Of a DNA stretch of 64,000 nucleotides, positions 43,576-51,158 are shown piece after piece; position 1 is the stretch's first letter, and every line of letters starts with the position of its first letter. A program made the position numbers and the translations under genes. Under the pieces are notes generated by a model. It searched no databases and was not told where the DNA came from. It saw only the letters and a list, made by a program, of their open reading frames with translations. The stretch comes from CAIWHR01 sp963786625. GTDB taxonomy: Bacteria > Pseudomonadota > Gammaproteobacteria > Burkholderiales > Casimicrobiaceae. The stretch spans positions 496,001 through 560,000 of the forward strand of contig CAWAZS010000014.1 of assembly GCA_963786625.1 (NCBI GenBank), written 5' to 3'.

Positions 43576-44175
43576 ATGCGCGTCAAGAGCCAGTGGTTCA
43601 AGACGGGAGCGACGAAGAGCGCCACCGAGATCGCCGGCGCCGCGGCCTTCATCATCTTCCGGATCGCCCAGAATGCGCTGAAGAACATGCGCAACGCGCG
43701 CTTCGAGCTGCCGGCTGGCCCCGGGTATTTCGCGTTCCTCGCCGAATTCCTCGTCTTCCTGACGCTCTGCGCCGACCGGATTGCGCACCGGCGCGGCGAC
43801 GCCGCCTGGCGGACCGAGTTCACCACGGCGCTCGCCAACCGCGTCGGCGCATTTCTCGCCGACAACGAGGCCGACCTGCTCGGGGTGGACACCGCCGAGG
43901 AGATCAAGCGCCGCTACGTCGAGCTCGTCAACCGCCGCTCGGACGATTATTCGGACTGCGGCTGGAGCGACGAAGGGCCCGATTACGCGTTCTTCCGCTG
44001 CCTCGGCCATCGCGTGGCCGAGGTGATGGAGGGCCACGAGCAGACGTGGGCGGTGTCGCAGGTGATCGACACCGAGGCGCCGGACGCCGCGGCCACGCTC
44101 CAGGGGGCGATGGCCGGGCTGCTGGACGAGGCGCCGCGGCGCTCGCGCGGCCGGTCCGCAGCGCGGGGGGAATGA
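43576..44175 (+). CDS. Hypothetical protein, 199 aa
   Basis: I do not recognise this 199-residue protein. It is mostly helical, with a hydrophobic stretch (GPGYFAFLAEFLVFLTLCAD) that may be one buried helix, a region FTTALANRVGAFLADNEADL, and a YSDCGWSDEGPDYAFFRCLG segment with two cysteines. The C-terminus is basic. No signal peptide or known motif is visible. It lies 89 bases after the TusA fusion and three bases before the TauD-like gene, so it belongs to the same operon. Confidence 0.65.
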   Translation: MRVKSQWFKTGATKSATEIAGAAAFIIFRIAQNALKNMRNARFELPAGPGYFAFLAEFLVFLTLCADRIAHRRGDAAWRTEFTTALANRVGAFLADNEADLLGVDTAEEIKRRYVELVNRRSDDYSDCGWSDEGPDYAFFRCLGHRVAEVMEGHEQTWAVSQVIDTEAPDAAATLQGAMAGLLDEAPRRSRGRSAARGE

Positions 44176-44178
44176 GCG

Positions 44179-45084
44179 ATGGGCACTTCGTTGGAGGTCA
44201 TGCCGCGCCTGGCCAGTCCGTTCGACCCGGACAATGCGTCCGGCTATCGGCAGTGGCGCGCCGCGAAGCTCGCCGGCTATCCCGCGAACCTCGCCGCGCT
44301 GACGGTCGAGATCGGCGATCCGCGGGCGCTGACCGCCGCCGAGCGCGCCGCGCTCGTCGCGGCCTGCCGCCGCGCGAACATGGCGGTCTACGTTTCGGGC
44401 GCGCGCGACGCGGATCCGGAGCTGCCGCGCGCGCTGGGGCGGCAGCTGGGCCTGACCGGCCTCGACCGCAACTATCTCGCCGACGACGACGGCATCAGCC
44501 ACGTGACGGTGACCGGCGAGGCGGGTCGCGGCGAATTCATCCCGTACACGGACCGGCCGATCCGCTGGCACACCGACGGCTACTACAACCCGCCGGAGCG
44601 CCGCATCCGGGCGATGCTGCTGCACTGCGTCAGGCGCGCCCCCTCGGGCGGCGAGAACACGCTGCTCGACCACGAGATCGCCTACCTGATGCTGCGCGAC
44701 GAGGATCCGGCGCACGTGCGCGCGCTGCTCGCCCCCGACGCAATGACGATCCCGGCGCGCGAGGACGACGACGGCGTCGCGCGTCCGGCGCAGACCGGGC
44801 CGGTGTTCTCGATCGAGCCGGAAAGCGGCGCGCTCCACATGCGCTACACCGCGCGGACGAAGAGCATCGAGTGGAAGCGCGATCCGGCGGTCGAAGCGGC
44901 GGTCGCCGCGCTCGCGCGGCTGCTCGCCACGCCGACGCCCTGGCATCATCGCGTCACGCTCGAACCGGGCATGGGCATCGTGTGCAACAATGTGCTGCAC
45001 GAGCGGAGCGGCTTCGTCGACGATCCGCGCGCGCCGCGGCTGCTCTACCGCGCGCGCTACTACGAGCGTGTCGCGCCCGAGTGA
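44179..45084 (+). CDS. TauD/TfdA-family Fe(II)/2-oxoglutarate dioxygenase
   Basis: This 301-residue enzyme has the HxD iron site in RPIRWHTDGYYNPPERR and the distal histidine in NNVLHERSGF, with a late arginine in LLYRARYYERV for 2-oxoglutarate binding. Family members hydroxylate taurine, alkyl sulfonates or gamma-butyrobetaine. Its position in a sulfur-gene operon makes an organosulfur substrate attractive, but no taurine or sulfonate transporter is present in this window. The gene starts three bases after the upstream hypothetical. Confidence 0.85.
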   Translation: MGTSLEVMPRLASPFDPDNASGYRQWRAAKLAGYPANLAALTVEIGDPRALTAAERAALVAACRRANMAVYVSGARDADPELPRALGRQLGLTGLDRNYLADDDGISHVTVTGEAGRGEFIPYTDRPIRWHTDGYYNPPERRIRAMLLHCVRRAPSGGENTLLDHEIAYLMLRDEDPAHVRALLAPDAMTIPAREDDDGVARPAQTGPVFSIEPESGALHMRYTARTKSIEWKRDPAVEAAVAALARLLATPTPWHHRVTLEPGMGIVCNNVLHERSGFVDDPRAPRLLYRARYYERVAPE

Positions 45085-45119
45085 AGGCGCCCGGTGCGCG
45101 GCTGGCGCGAGAGTGAGGC

Positions 45120-46589
45120 ATGACGCAATGGCTCTCCCTGTCGCGCGCGGCGCGACTCATCGGCGTCGCGCGCGGCGTGCTGCAGAAGCACATCCGCGAG
45201 GGCCGCCTGGCGACCTCCGACGGCCTGGTTTCGACGCAGAGCCTCGCCGAGCTGTACCCGGAGTTCAGCCTCGAGGAATCCGGCGCGTTCGAGCGCGTCG
45301 CCAGGCTGAAGGAGGAGGCCTTCGGGCGTCGCGTGTTCGAGCACCTGCTGCCGAGCCAGCAGGTGATGGCGCAGCGGCTTTTCGCGCAGAGTCAGGAGCT
45401 CGCCGACGTGCGCCGGCACCTGCAGCGCTACCACGAGCTGGTCACGACGATGCAGCGGCGCATCGATGAGCTGGCCGCGGCAGGCGCCGACCGCAATCTC
45501 ATGCAGCTGTCGGCCGCGCTCGAGCGCGGCCTCGCCGATGTCCTCGCCACCGAAACCGCCGACGCTCTCTCGATCATGGACGACATGCTGAAGATCGTAT
45601 CCGCGCACGTGACGCTGCGGCCGAGCGGCCACGAGTTCTTCGTCGAGGGCCGGGATTCGCTGCTCCAGGCCGGCCTCAAGTCGGGCCTCAAGCTCAACTA
45701 CGGCTGCGGCAACGGCACCTGCGGGCTGTGCAAGGCGCGCGTCGTCTCCGGCAGCGTCGCGAAGACGATGCCCTACGACTATCCGTTGTCGGAAGCGGAG
45801 CGGCTGCAGGGATACACGCTGCTCTGCGCGCATTCGGCCGCGTCCGGCGAGATCGTCATCGAGGCGCTGGAAGCGCTCGGCCCGGGAGAGATCCCCGAGC
45901 AGGAGATCGGCGTGCGGGTCCGCGCCCTCACGCCGCTCGCGCCGGACACGCTGCTCCTGCATCTGCAGACGCCGCGCAACGGCAGGCTGCGCTTCCTCGC
46001 CGGCCAGTGCGTGACGCTGTTCGGCGGCGGAGGCAGCGGCGACGCGCAGGGCGTCTACCCGGTCGCAAGCTGCCCCTGCGACGACCGCAACCTGCATTTC
46101 CACATCGGCCGCAATCCGGCCGATGCCTTCGCGGAACTGCTGTTCGGCGGCGGGCTCAAGCCCGGCGATGCGGTGACGGTGTGGGGGCCGGTCGGCGATT
46201 TCGTGCTTGCCGAGGGCCCCCGGCCGCTCGCGTTCGTCGCCTGCGACACCGGGTTCGCGCCGATCAAGAGCCTGATCGAGCACGCGATGGCGGTCGACGC
46301 GGTCGAATCGCTGTCGCTCGACTGGCTGGGGACCCGCGCCGACGGGCAGTATCTCGCGAACCAGTGCCGCGCCTGGGCCGAGGCGTTCGATCATTTCCGC
46401 TACGCCGCGCACAGCGATCCGGATCCTGCGGCCGGCGCGCGGCGCACGATCGACGCTCTCGCTGCGGCGATGCCGCTGGCGGCCACCGATGTCTATGTCG
46501 CCGGACCGGCAGCCTTCGTCACCGCGGCGGCGGATGCGCTGCAGCGGGCCGGCCTGCCGTCGGGGCAGCTCCGCACGCTGTCACTTTGA
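45120..46589 (+). CDS. Fusion of HTH, coiled coil, [2Fe-2S] ferredoxin and ferredoxin-reductase domains
   Basis: The 489-residue product has an unusual order. Residues about 1-45 look like a MerR/excisionase-type helix-turn-helix (LSLSRAARLIGVARGVLQKH). Residues about 55-125 are long helices or coiled coil. Residues about 160-250 form a plant-type ferredoxin with C196, C201, C204 and C236 (NYGCGNGTCGLCKARV, TLLC). Residues about 260-489 are an FAD/NAD(P)H reductase (RFLAGQCVTLF, VYPVASCPCDD, CDTGFAPIKSLIEHA). A DNA-binding redox sensor is possible, but the HTH could also serve protein contacts. It lies 35 bases after the TauD-like gene. Confidence 0.85.
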   Translation: MTQWLSLSRAARLIGVARGVLQKHIREGRLATSDGLVSTQSLAELYPEFSLEESGAFERVARLKEEAFGRRVFEHLLPSQQVMAQRLFAQSQELADVRRHLQRYHELVTTMQRRIDELAAAGADRNLMQLSAALERGLADVLATETADALSIMDDMLKIVSAHVTLRPSGHEFFVEGRDSLLQAGLKSGLKLNYGCGNGTCGLCKARVVSGSVAKTMPYDYPLSEAERLQGYTLLCAHSAASGEIVIEALEALGPGEIPEQEIGVRVRALTPLAPDTLLLHLQTPRNGRLRFLAGQCVTLFGGGGSGDAQGVYPVASCPCDDRNLHFHIGRNPADAFAELLFGGGLKPGDAVTVWGPVGDFVLAEGPRPLAFVACDTGFAPIKSLIEHAMAVDAVESLSLDWLGTRADGQYLANQCRAWAEAFDHFRYAAHSDPDPAAGARRTIDALAAAMPLAATDVYVAGPAAFVTAAADALQRAGLPSGQLRTLSL

Positions 46590-46597
46590 CGAAGATC

Positions 46598-46960
46598 ATG
46601 GCCGTCCGACCGACGATCCCGGTGCGCCCCGCCGAACCCGGCGCGGGCGGCGACTGCGCCGGCGCCGAGCCGTTCGCGCTGATGGTGCTGGGCGACGCGA
46701 TGGCGCCCGAATTCCTCGACGGCGAGATCATCGTCGTCGAGCCGGAGGGACATGCGACGGACGGCTCCTTCGTCGTCGCGCAGGTCGAGGGGGGCTGGAC
46801 CCTGCGCCAGCTCGTGCGCTGCGACGCGCGCTGGCAGCTGCGTGCGCTGAACCCGTCCTATGCGGCGACGCCGCTCGCCGATCTCGGCGCGGTGCGCGGC
46901 GTCGTGATCCAGAAGAGCAAGCCCGGGCGCCGGCGCGCGCTCAAACGCTACGTGGACTGA
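46598..46960 (+). CDS. S24 (LexA/CI C-terminal)-like protein lacking the catalytic serine
   Basis: This 120-residue protein has the S24 peptidase-like beta fold: LMVLGDAMAPEFLDGEIIVV, then SFVVAQVEGGWTLRQLVRCD, and LNPSYAATPLADLGAVRGVV. The GDSM motif of active LexA-type proteases is GDAM here, so the serine at residue 34 is an alanine. The lysine region reads TLRQL with arginine in its place. It therefore cannot cleave itself as LexA does. There is no DNA-binding domain in the protein. It starts eight bases after the ferredoxin-reductase fusion, so a complex with it is plausible. Confidence 0.8.
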   Translation: MAVRPTIPVRPAEPGAGGDCAGAEPFALMVLGDAMAPEFLDGEIIVVEPEGHATDGSFVVAQVEGGWTLRQLVRCDARWQLRALNPSYAATPLADLGAVRGVVIQKSKPGRRRALKRYVD

Positions 46961-46965
46961 CGACC

Positions 46966-47190
46966 ATGCCCTATTTCATCTACCGCGTTTTCCCCTTTCG
47001 TCGCCTCGAGAAGGTGACCGACATGCCGACCTTCGGCGAGGCTTCCGCCCAGGCGAAGGCGCTGCGCGCGAGTCCCGACCGGCCCGCCGATTGCACGATC
47101 AAGGTGATCTTCGCCGAGGACGACATCGAGGCCGAGAACCTGCTTTCGCAGGTCCGCGAGCCCGCGCCCGGCGTCGTCGGCGACGAGTGA
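46966..47190 (+). CDS. Small hypothetical protein, 74 aa
   Basis: The product is 74 residues, beginning YFIYRVFPFRRLEKVTDMPT and continuing with a helix FGEASAQAKALRA and an acidic region KVIFAEDDIEAENLL. No cysteine or motif is recognised. It starts five bases after the S24-like gene, which argues for cotranslation. The frame runs open upstream but the ATG at 46966 is placed sensibly. Confidence 0.65.
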   Translation: MPYFIYRVFPFRRLEKVTDMPTFGEASAQAKALRASPDRPADCTIKVIFAEDDIEAENLLSQVREPAPGVVGDE

Positions 47191-47222
47191 CCGGCGAGGA
47201 TCGCGAGCGGCGCCGACCGGCA

Positions 47223-47666
47223 ATGGACGAGACGGCCTATCGGGCGGCGAGGCACGCGGTCAACCCCTTGCCGTGCGTGTTCGAGAAGGCGCTCCTGGCG
47301 CGCTGCGCCGATTGCACGCTGGCGGTGCGCCATGCGCTGGCCGAGCGCGAGGCGGTCGCCTGCGCTTCGCCGGTCGCGCGAACCAACTGCACGACGCTCC
47401 TCGCCCTCGTCGCCGAGCGCTCGGCATTCGCGCTGCGCCTTCCGCGCGGCGGCGAGCCGCTGCCGCATGCGGCGACGATGAAGCTGCAATGCGGCGGCCT
47501 GCGCGGCCTGGGGGAGAGCCTGGGGGTCGCGGAGACGGACGTGCATGGCCTCGTGGTCGCGGCACAGGAGCGCCATGGCAGCCTCGCCGATCTCCCGTGG
47601 CCGGCGATCGTCGCGGCCGTGGCGGGGTGGCAGGTCCGGCCGCGTCGCGCCGGGGGCGCCCGATGA
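47223..47666 (+). CDS. Cysteine-rich hypothetical protein, 147 aa
   Basis: I do not recognise this 147-residue soluble protein. Its first half holds a set of cysteines (C18, C28, C31, C48, C56 in PCVFEKALLARCADC, ACAS and TNCTTLL), and a further cysteine in the second half (KLQCGGLRGLGESLG). That arrangement could bind a metal or Fe-S cluster. The second half contains a helix-rich region (ETDVHGLVVAAQERHGSLAD). The gene ends in an ATGA overlap with the next gene, so the two are translationally coupled. Confidence 0.7.
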   Translation: MDETAYRAARHAVNPLPCVFEKALLARCADCTLAVRHALAEREAVACASPVARTNCTTLLALVAERSAFALRLPRGGEPLPHAATMKLQCGGLRGLGESLGVAETDVHGLVVAAQERHGSLADLPWPAIVAAVAGWQVRPRRAGGAR

Positions 47667-48752
47667 GTGGGCAACCTGCATGCGCAACCACGATCTCGCC
47701 GCCGTCGGCGCAGCTGGGCGGGCTGGTCGAGACCGTGCGGACGAACTGCCGGGTCAGCGACGCCCGCCATGCGCGCAACATGACGATGTGCACGTACCTG
47801 CTCGAGATGCGCGAGCTTTATCGCTGGGAGCACGGCTACGCGCTCGACGAGGCTCTGCCGCGCCCCGACGTGGGCGCGTGGCTCACCGAGCGCGAGGCGC
47901 ATTGGGACGCGATCGAGCACGCGGGCTATCGGCCGCTGCCCCTCGGCGACGGGCTCGTCGATCCCTTCGCCGCCGAGACCGTCAACCGCGTGCTGGTGCC
48001 GCAGGGCTTCGTCTACGGCGCCGGCGTGGGCCGCTTCGGCAAGCCCCAGTTCTTCCTCGCCGACCTCGAGCGCGAAGAGTGGCGCGACGGCGTCCGGGTC
48101 CTCGTCGCCGGCCATGAGCACGCGCGCGATGTCGCGCCGGCGCCGGCTGCGCTGCGCGCCGATACGATCTACGTGCGGACCGCCGCGCTGCAGCGGCTGC
48201 TCTGGGAACGGGCCGGGCTGTGGAACCGCCGGGGCGCCGGCGGCGCGCTCAAGGCTGCGCTCGACGCCTGCGGTTTCGCGGACGAGCCGATGTCCGCGCT
48301 GAAGCGGATGGCCGACGCCGAGACGGAGACGCTGATCCTGCACGAATTGGGCGAGCGCGCGGCCGGTGAGCGGCTCTCGCCGGCGTGGGAACGGATGCTC
48401 GAGGGCTTCGCCGGGCGCCGGGCCGAGCTGTTCGCGCGGGCGGCGCGCGATCACCTCGCGGATTGCACGGTGACGCTGCCCGCGCTGCTCGCGCGCGACG
48501 CGGCGCCGTCGATCCATCTCTGGTTCGCCGGGCTCGACGGCATGCGCCGCGAGCTGTTTCCGCGCCTCGCCGGCGCCTACGATGCGTGGCGGCGCGGCGA
48601 GGGCAGCGGTGCGCTCGCCGCGACCGCGGAGGCCGGCGCCCGGCATTGGCAGCGCGTCTGCGGCGACGCGCTCGCGCTCGCCGAGCGCAAAGGCGTCGAG
48701 GCCGAGCGCGCGATCGAGGCGCTGGCGCGAAGCTTCCACGACGCGACTCTAG
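47663..48752 (+). CDS. Sfum_1244-like family protein (3' end uncertain)
   Basis: A protein of about 360 residues begins at 47663 (ATGA overlap). It contains CRVSDARHARNMTMCTYLLE, MRELYRWEHGYALDEAL, PLPLGDGLVDPFAAETVNRV, YGAGVGRFGKPQFFLADLER and a late MLEGFAGRRAELFARAARDH segment. This resembles what I remember as the Sfum_1244 family, found in sulfur and sulfate-reducing bacteria and of unknown function. As sequenced, the frame stays open to 49039, running antisense through the HiPIP gene. A one-base change would stop it at the TAG at 48750-48752. I give the earlier end as the likely one. Confidence 0.65.
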
Positions 48753-48784
48753 CGGCGCCGTCGGCATCGCCGCCGATCCCGGCG

Positions 48785-49049
48785 TCATTTCTTGGCCCAG
48801 GCCAGGCAGTAGCCCTGCGGGCTGATCGTGCCTTCGACGACCTTGCACGCATTGGGCGCCACGAACTGCAAACAGCCGCTGCATTGCTTGTCGCCGTTCG
48901 GCTTGTCCTGATATTTCATCGATTCCTTCGATACCTTCTGCTGGGCGAAGAGCGCCGTTTCCGTACGGCGCCCGCCGTCGCGCGGCGCCGGCGAACAACA
49001 CGACGCGCCGAAGGAAGAAGCGGCGCGAGGGTTCGGTAAATTCGTCCAT
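48785..49049 (-). CDS. High-potential iron-sulfur protein (HiPIP), one frameshift
   Basis: This gene encodes a small exported electron carrier. The N-terminus MDEFTEPSRRFFLRRVVLFA is a twin-arginine signal. A frame change near 48975 joins it to the mature part, which holds four cluster ligands CSGC, NACKVV and YCLAWAKK in the spacing C-x2-C-x8-C-x12-C typical of HiPIP. The start at 49049 has a GGAGGT site. HiPIPs carry electrons from periplasmic or membrane donors to terminal oxidases or reaction centres in proteobacteria. The gene converges on the accessory cluster, whose last frame runs over it. Confidence 0.85.
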
Positions 49050-49300
49050 GGTCGGTTACCTCCATCGGGCAAATTTTGCACGCGGAGAAGAGTCCCCGCA
49101 TGTCGGACGCCAGTGGCGTCACATGGTGATGCCGTCATGGGCGCCTCCGCGTGCCTCCATCGCCACGCAACATCCATTCCACGCGGAACGGTTCGCGTGT
49201 AGGTGCGATCCGACGCCCGGATGCGAATTCGGACGATGGTTGCGCGATTCGGGGGGCCTTAGTCTTTCCATCATCTATCGGCATCGACAAGGAGGCCGCA

Positions 49301-49531
49301 ATGCTGGAAAGCGTGGAAACAGGAAGCACGACGCGGCTCGCCGCATTGGTGAAGTGTGCGCATCCCGCATGCACGTGCACGGTCACCGGAGGCAGCCAGT
49401 TCTGCAGCGACGTCTGCGCCGAGCGGATGCTCGGAGAGTCCGGCACGACGGGCGAGGCGTGCGATTGCGGCCACCGTGAATGTGCCCATGCGATCGGAAT
49501 TTCGCCGCATGTCGGCGCCGTTCCCGCGTGA
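49301..49531 (+). CDS. Bacterial metallothionein
   Basis: This 76-residue metal-binding protein of the SmtA/BmtA type has nine cysteines and the key pattern CAHPACTCTV, then FCSDVCAERML and CDCGHRECAH with histidines. It likely sequesters zinc, cadmium or copper. The ATG at 49301 follows a perfect AAGGAGG ribosome site (49290-49296). The upstream part of the open frame is not coding-like. The next gene (crystallin/glycine-zipper) starts 51 bases downstream. Confidence 0.92.
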   Translation: MLESVETGSTTRLAALVKCAHPACTCTVTGGSQFCSDVCAERMLGESGTTGEACDCGHRECAHAIGISPHVGAVPA

Positions 49532-49582
49532 CAGCAGGGCCGTCGGGAAACAACTTCGATCTCATCCCAAATGGAGGTAGAC

Positions 49583-50392
49583 GTGAACAGGATCGCAACT
49601 ACAGTCATCGGTCTGTCGGGCCTCGTTGCGGCGACCACGGCGGCAGCGCAGATCACGTTCTATGAGCGCGAGGCGTTCCGCGGACGTGCGTTCGCCGCAT
49701 CGGGTACCGTCGACAATTTCGCGCACACCGGATTCAACGATCGCGCTTCGTCCGTCGTCGTCGATCGCGGGCGCTGGGAGGTGTGCGAGCATGCGCACTT
49801 CGAAGGACGCTGTGCGGTCCTTCGCCGCGGAAGCTACGATTCCCTCGTCTCGATGGGCCTGAACAACCAGGTATCGTCGGTGCGCCCGCTCGCCCGGGTG
49901 ACGGGTTACGAATACGAGGTGCCGCCGCCTCTCCCGACACCGACGTACGAGTACCGGCAGCGTCCCGACGAGCGGCTCTATCAGGCCGACGTGACCACGG
50001 TGCGTGCCGTTGTCGGTCCGCCTGAGCAGCGCTGCTGGGTCGAACGGCAGCAGGTCGTAGAAGATCGATCCGCGGCCAACGTCCCCGGTGCGATCATCGG
50101 CGCCCTGGTCGGCGGCGTGCTCGGACACCAGATCGGCGGCGGACGCGGAAAGGACGTGGCCACGGCGGGTGGAGCGGTTGCCGGCGCCGCGATCGGGGCC
50201 AACGTGGGCCGCGGCGGCTCCGGAGAGGTCTACAGCCGGGACATCCAGCGCTGTACGACCGTCCCGCGCAGTGCCCAACCCGAATACTGGGACGTCACCT
50301 ACCGCTTCCGGGGCCAGGAGCACCGCGTCCAGCTGAGTGAACCTCCGGGTCCGACCATCGCCGTCAACGCGCGGGGCGAACCGCGCGGCTAG
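49583..50392 (+). CDS. Beta/gamma-crystallin and glycine-zipper envelope protein
   Basis: This exported protein of about 269 residues has a signal peptide (TVIGLSGLVAATTAAAQ), then a beta/gamma-crystallin-like domain (QITFYEREAFRGRAFAAS, RWEVCEHAHFEGRCAVLRRG, YDSLVSMGLNNQVSSVRPL). A C-terminal glycine-zipper/2TM segment (NVPGAIIGALVGGVLGHQIG, GAVAGAAIGANVG) precedes a YWDVTYRFRGQEHRVQL tail. The GTG at 49583 follows GGAGGT. An ATG at 49571 that overlaps this site is an alternative. It probably acts in the envelope under stress, but no specific role is known. Confidence 0.85.
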   Translation: MNRIATTVIGLSGLVAATTAAAQITFYEREAFRGRAFAASGTVDNFAHTGFNDRASSVVVDRGRWEVCEHAHFEGRCAVLRRGSYDSLVSMGLNNQVSSVRPLARVTGYEYEVPPPLPTPTYEYRQRPDERLYQADVTTVRAVVGPPEQRCWVERQQVVEDRSAANVPGAIIGALVGGVLGHQIGGGRGKDVATAGGAVAGAAIGANVGRGGSGEVYSRDIQRCTTVPRSAQPEYWDVTYRFRGQEHRVQLSEPPGPTIAVNARGEPRG

Positions 50393-50450
50393 TTGCGCAT
50401 CGGCGGGCCGCCGCAGGACCGCTTATCGCGGTCCCGCGGTGGTAGTCCCG

Positions 50451-50645
50451 CTAGCGGGGCACCTGCGACGTTTCCGTGCCCCCCGCCTGCGGAGCAAGCG
50501 CGCCCCCTTCGTTCTCCCATTGTTCAAACGGATGCCGGGTCGTCAGGCCAGATGCTGCCCGGCGAGTATCGAGCCAGCGCGTCACCAACCATGACGCCGC
50601 GGCCGTAACGCCCGCAATCATGACAGTCCGGAAAAATCCGCGCAT
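50451..50645 (-). CDS. Small membrane-anchored hypothetical protein, 64 aa
   Basis: This 64-residue protein has one N-terminal transmembrane helix (FRTVMIAGVTAAASWLVTRW) followed by a short polar tail. The start at 50645 is supported by a GGGAGG ribosome site. Similar small proteins are common in betaproteobacterial stress regions, but I cannot name a family with confidence. It lies convergent to the crystallin/glycine-zipper gene. Confidence 0.6.
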   Translation of the reverse strand: MRGFFRTVMIAGVTAAASWLVTRWLDTRRAASGLTTRHPFEQWENEGGALAPQAGGTETSQVPR

Positions 50646-50896
50646 GGGTGCCTCCCGTATTCGCTGTAAACCCAACGATCCGAGGTTAATCACGCTTCCG
50701 ACGTGAGGCCATCATCCCGGATCCCATTCCAACGTCGGTAACGTCCTACACGGTACAAGTTCCGCAACGCGAGCCATCGTGCCCTCCCGGCGAGATGAAG
50801 ATCAGCCTCCGGACTACATGCGATTGGGCGTCCCGCCTGCAAACCGCACGGGCATCCCCGTATCCAATATCAGGATCGATACGAAAGGAGTCGCCG

Positions 50897-51028
50897 ATGC
50901 GTGATATCCCGAGGGTCGCCTTTCTGGTCATCGTTGACGTCTCAGCAGTCGCCCTGCTTGTCTTGCTGATGAATGGTTGCGTCACCACGCCGGCGGAGAT
51001 CGCACTCGCGTTTTCGTCTCGAATGTAG
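50897..51028 (+). CDS. Very small membrane or lipoprotein-like ORF, 43 aa
   Basis: This 43-residue frame has an AAAGGAG site before its ATG and one hydrophobic segment (VAFLVIVDVSAVALLVLLMN) followed by GCVTTPA. The NGC segment after the hydrophobic stretch is similar to a lipobox, though the leader is longer than usual. It may be a small lipoprotein. It lies alone between the small membrane gene and the convergent hydrolase. Confidence 0.45.
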   Translation: MRDIPRVAFLVIVDVSAVALLVLLMNGCVTTPAEIALAFSSRM

Positions 51029-51158
51029 GTTTCGACCGCGGGCACGACTTTCGCGTATGCTGCCCGCCACGTCGAGGGCGCGCCTGTTGCGAGCATGACT
51101 CCCCGGGAACGTCGCCTGAGATCTTCGCCTGTCGGTTAGGCGCGCATGCCGACAGGTA

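Noticed and set aside
47663..49039. Taking the Sfum_1244-like frame to its full open length
   Set aside because: The last 95 codons are antisense to the HiPIP gene and lose any regular pattern; an earlier stop after an indel is more likely.
50746..51096. Minus-strand frame of 116 codons
   Set aside because: It covers the likely real 43-codon gene in antisense and shows no domain or ribosome site.
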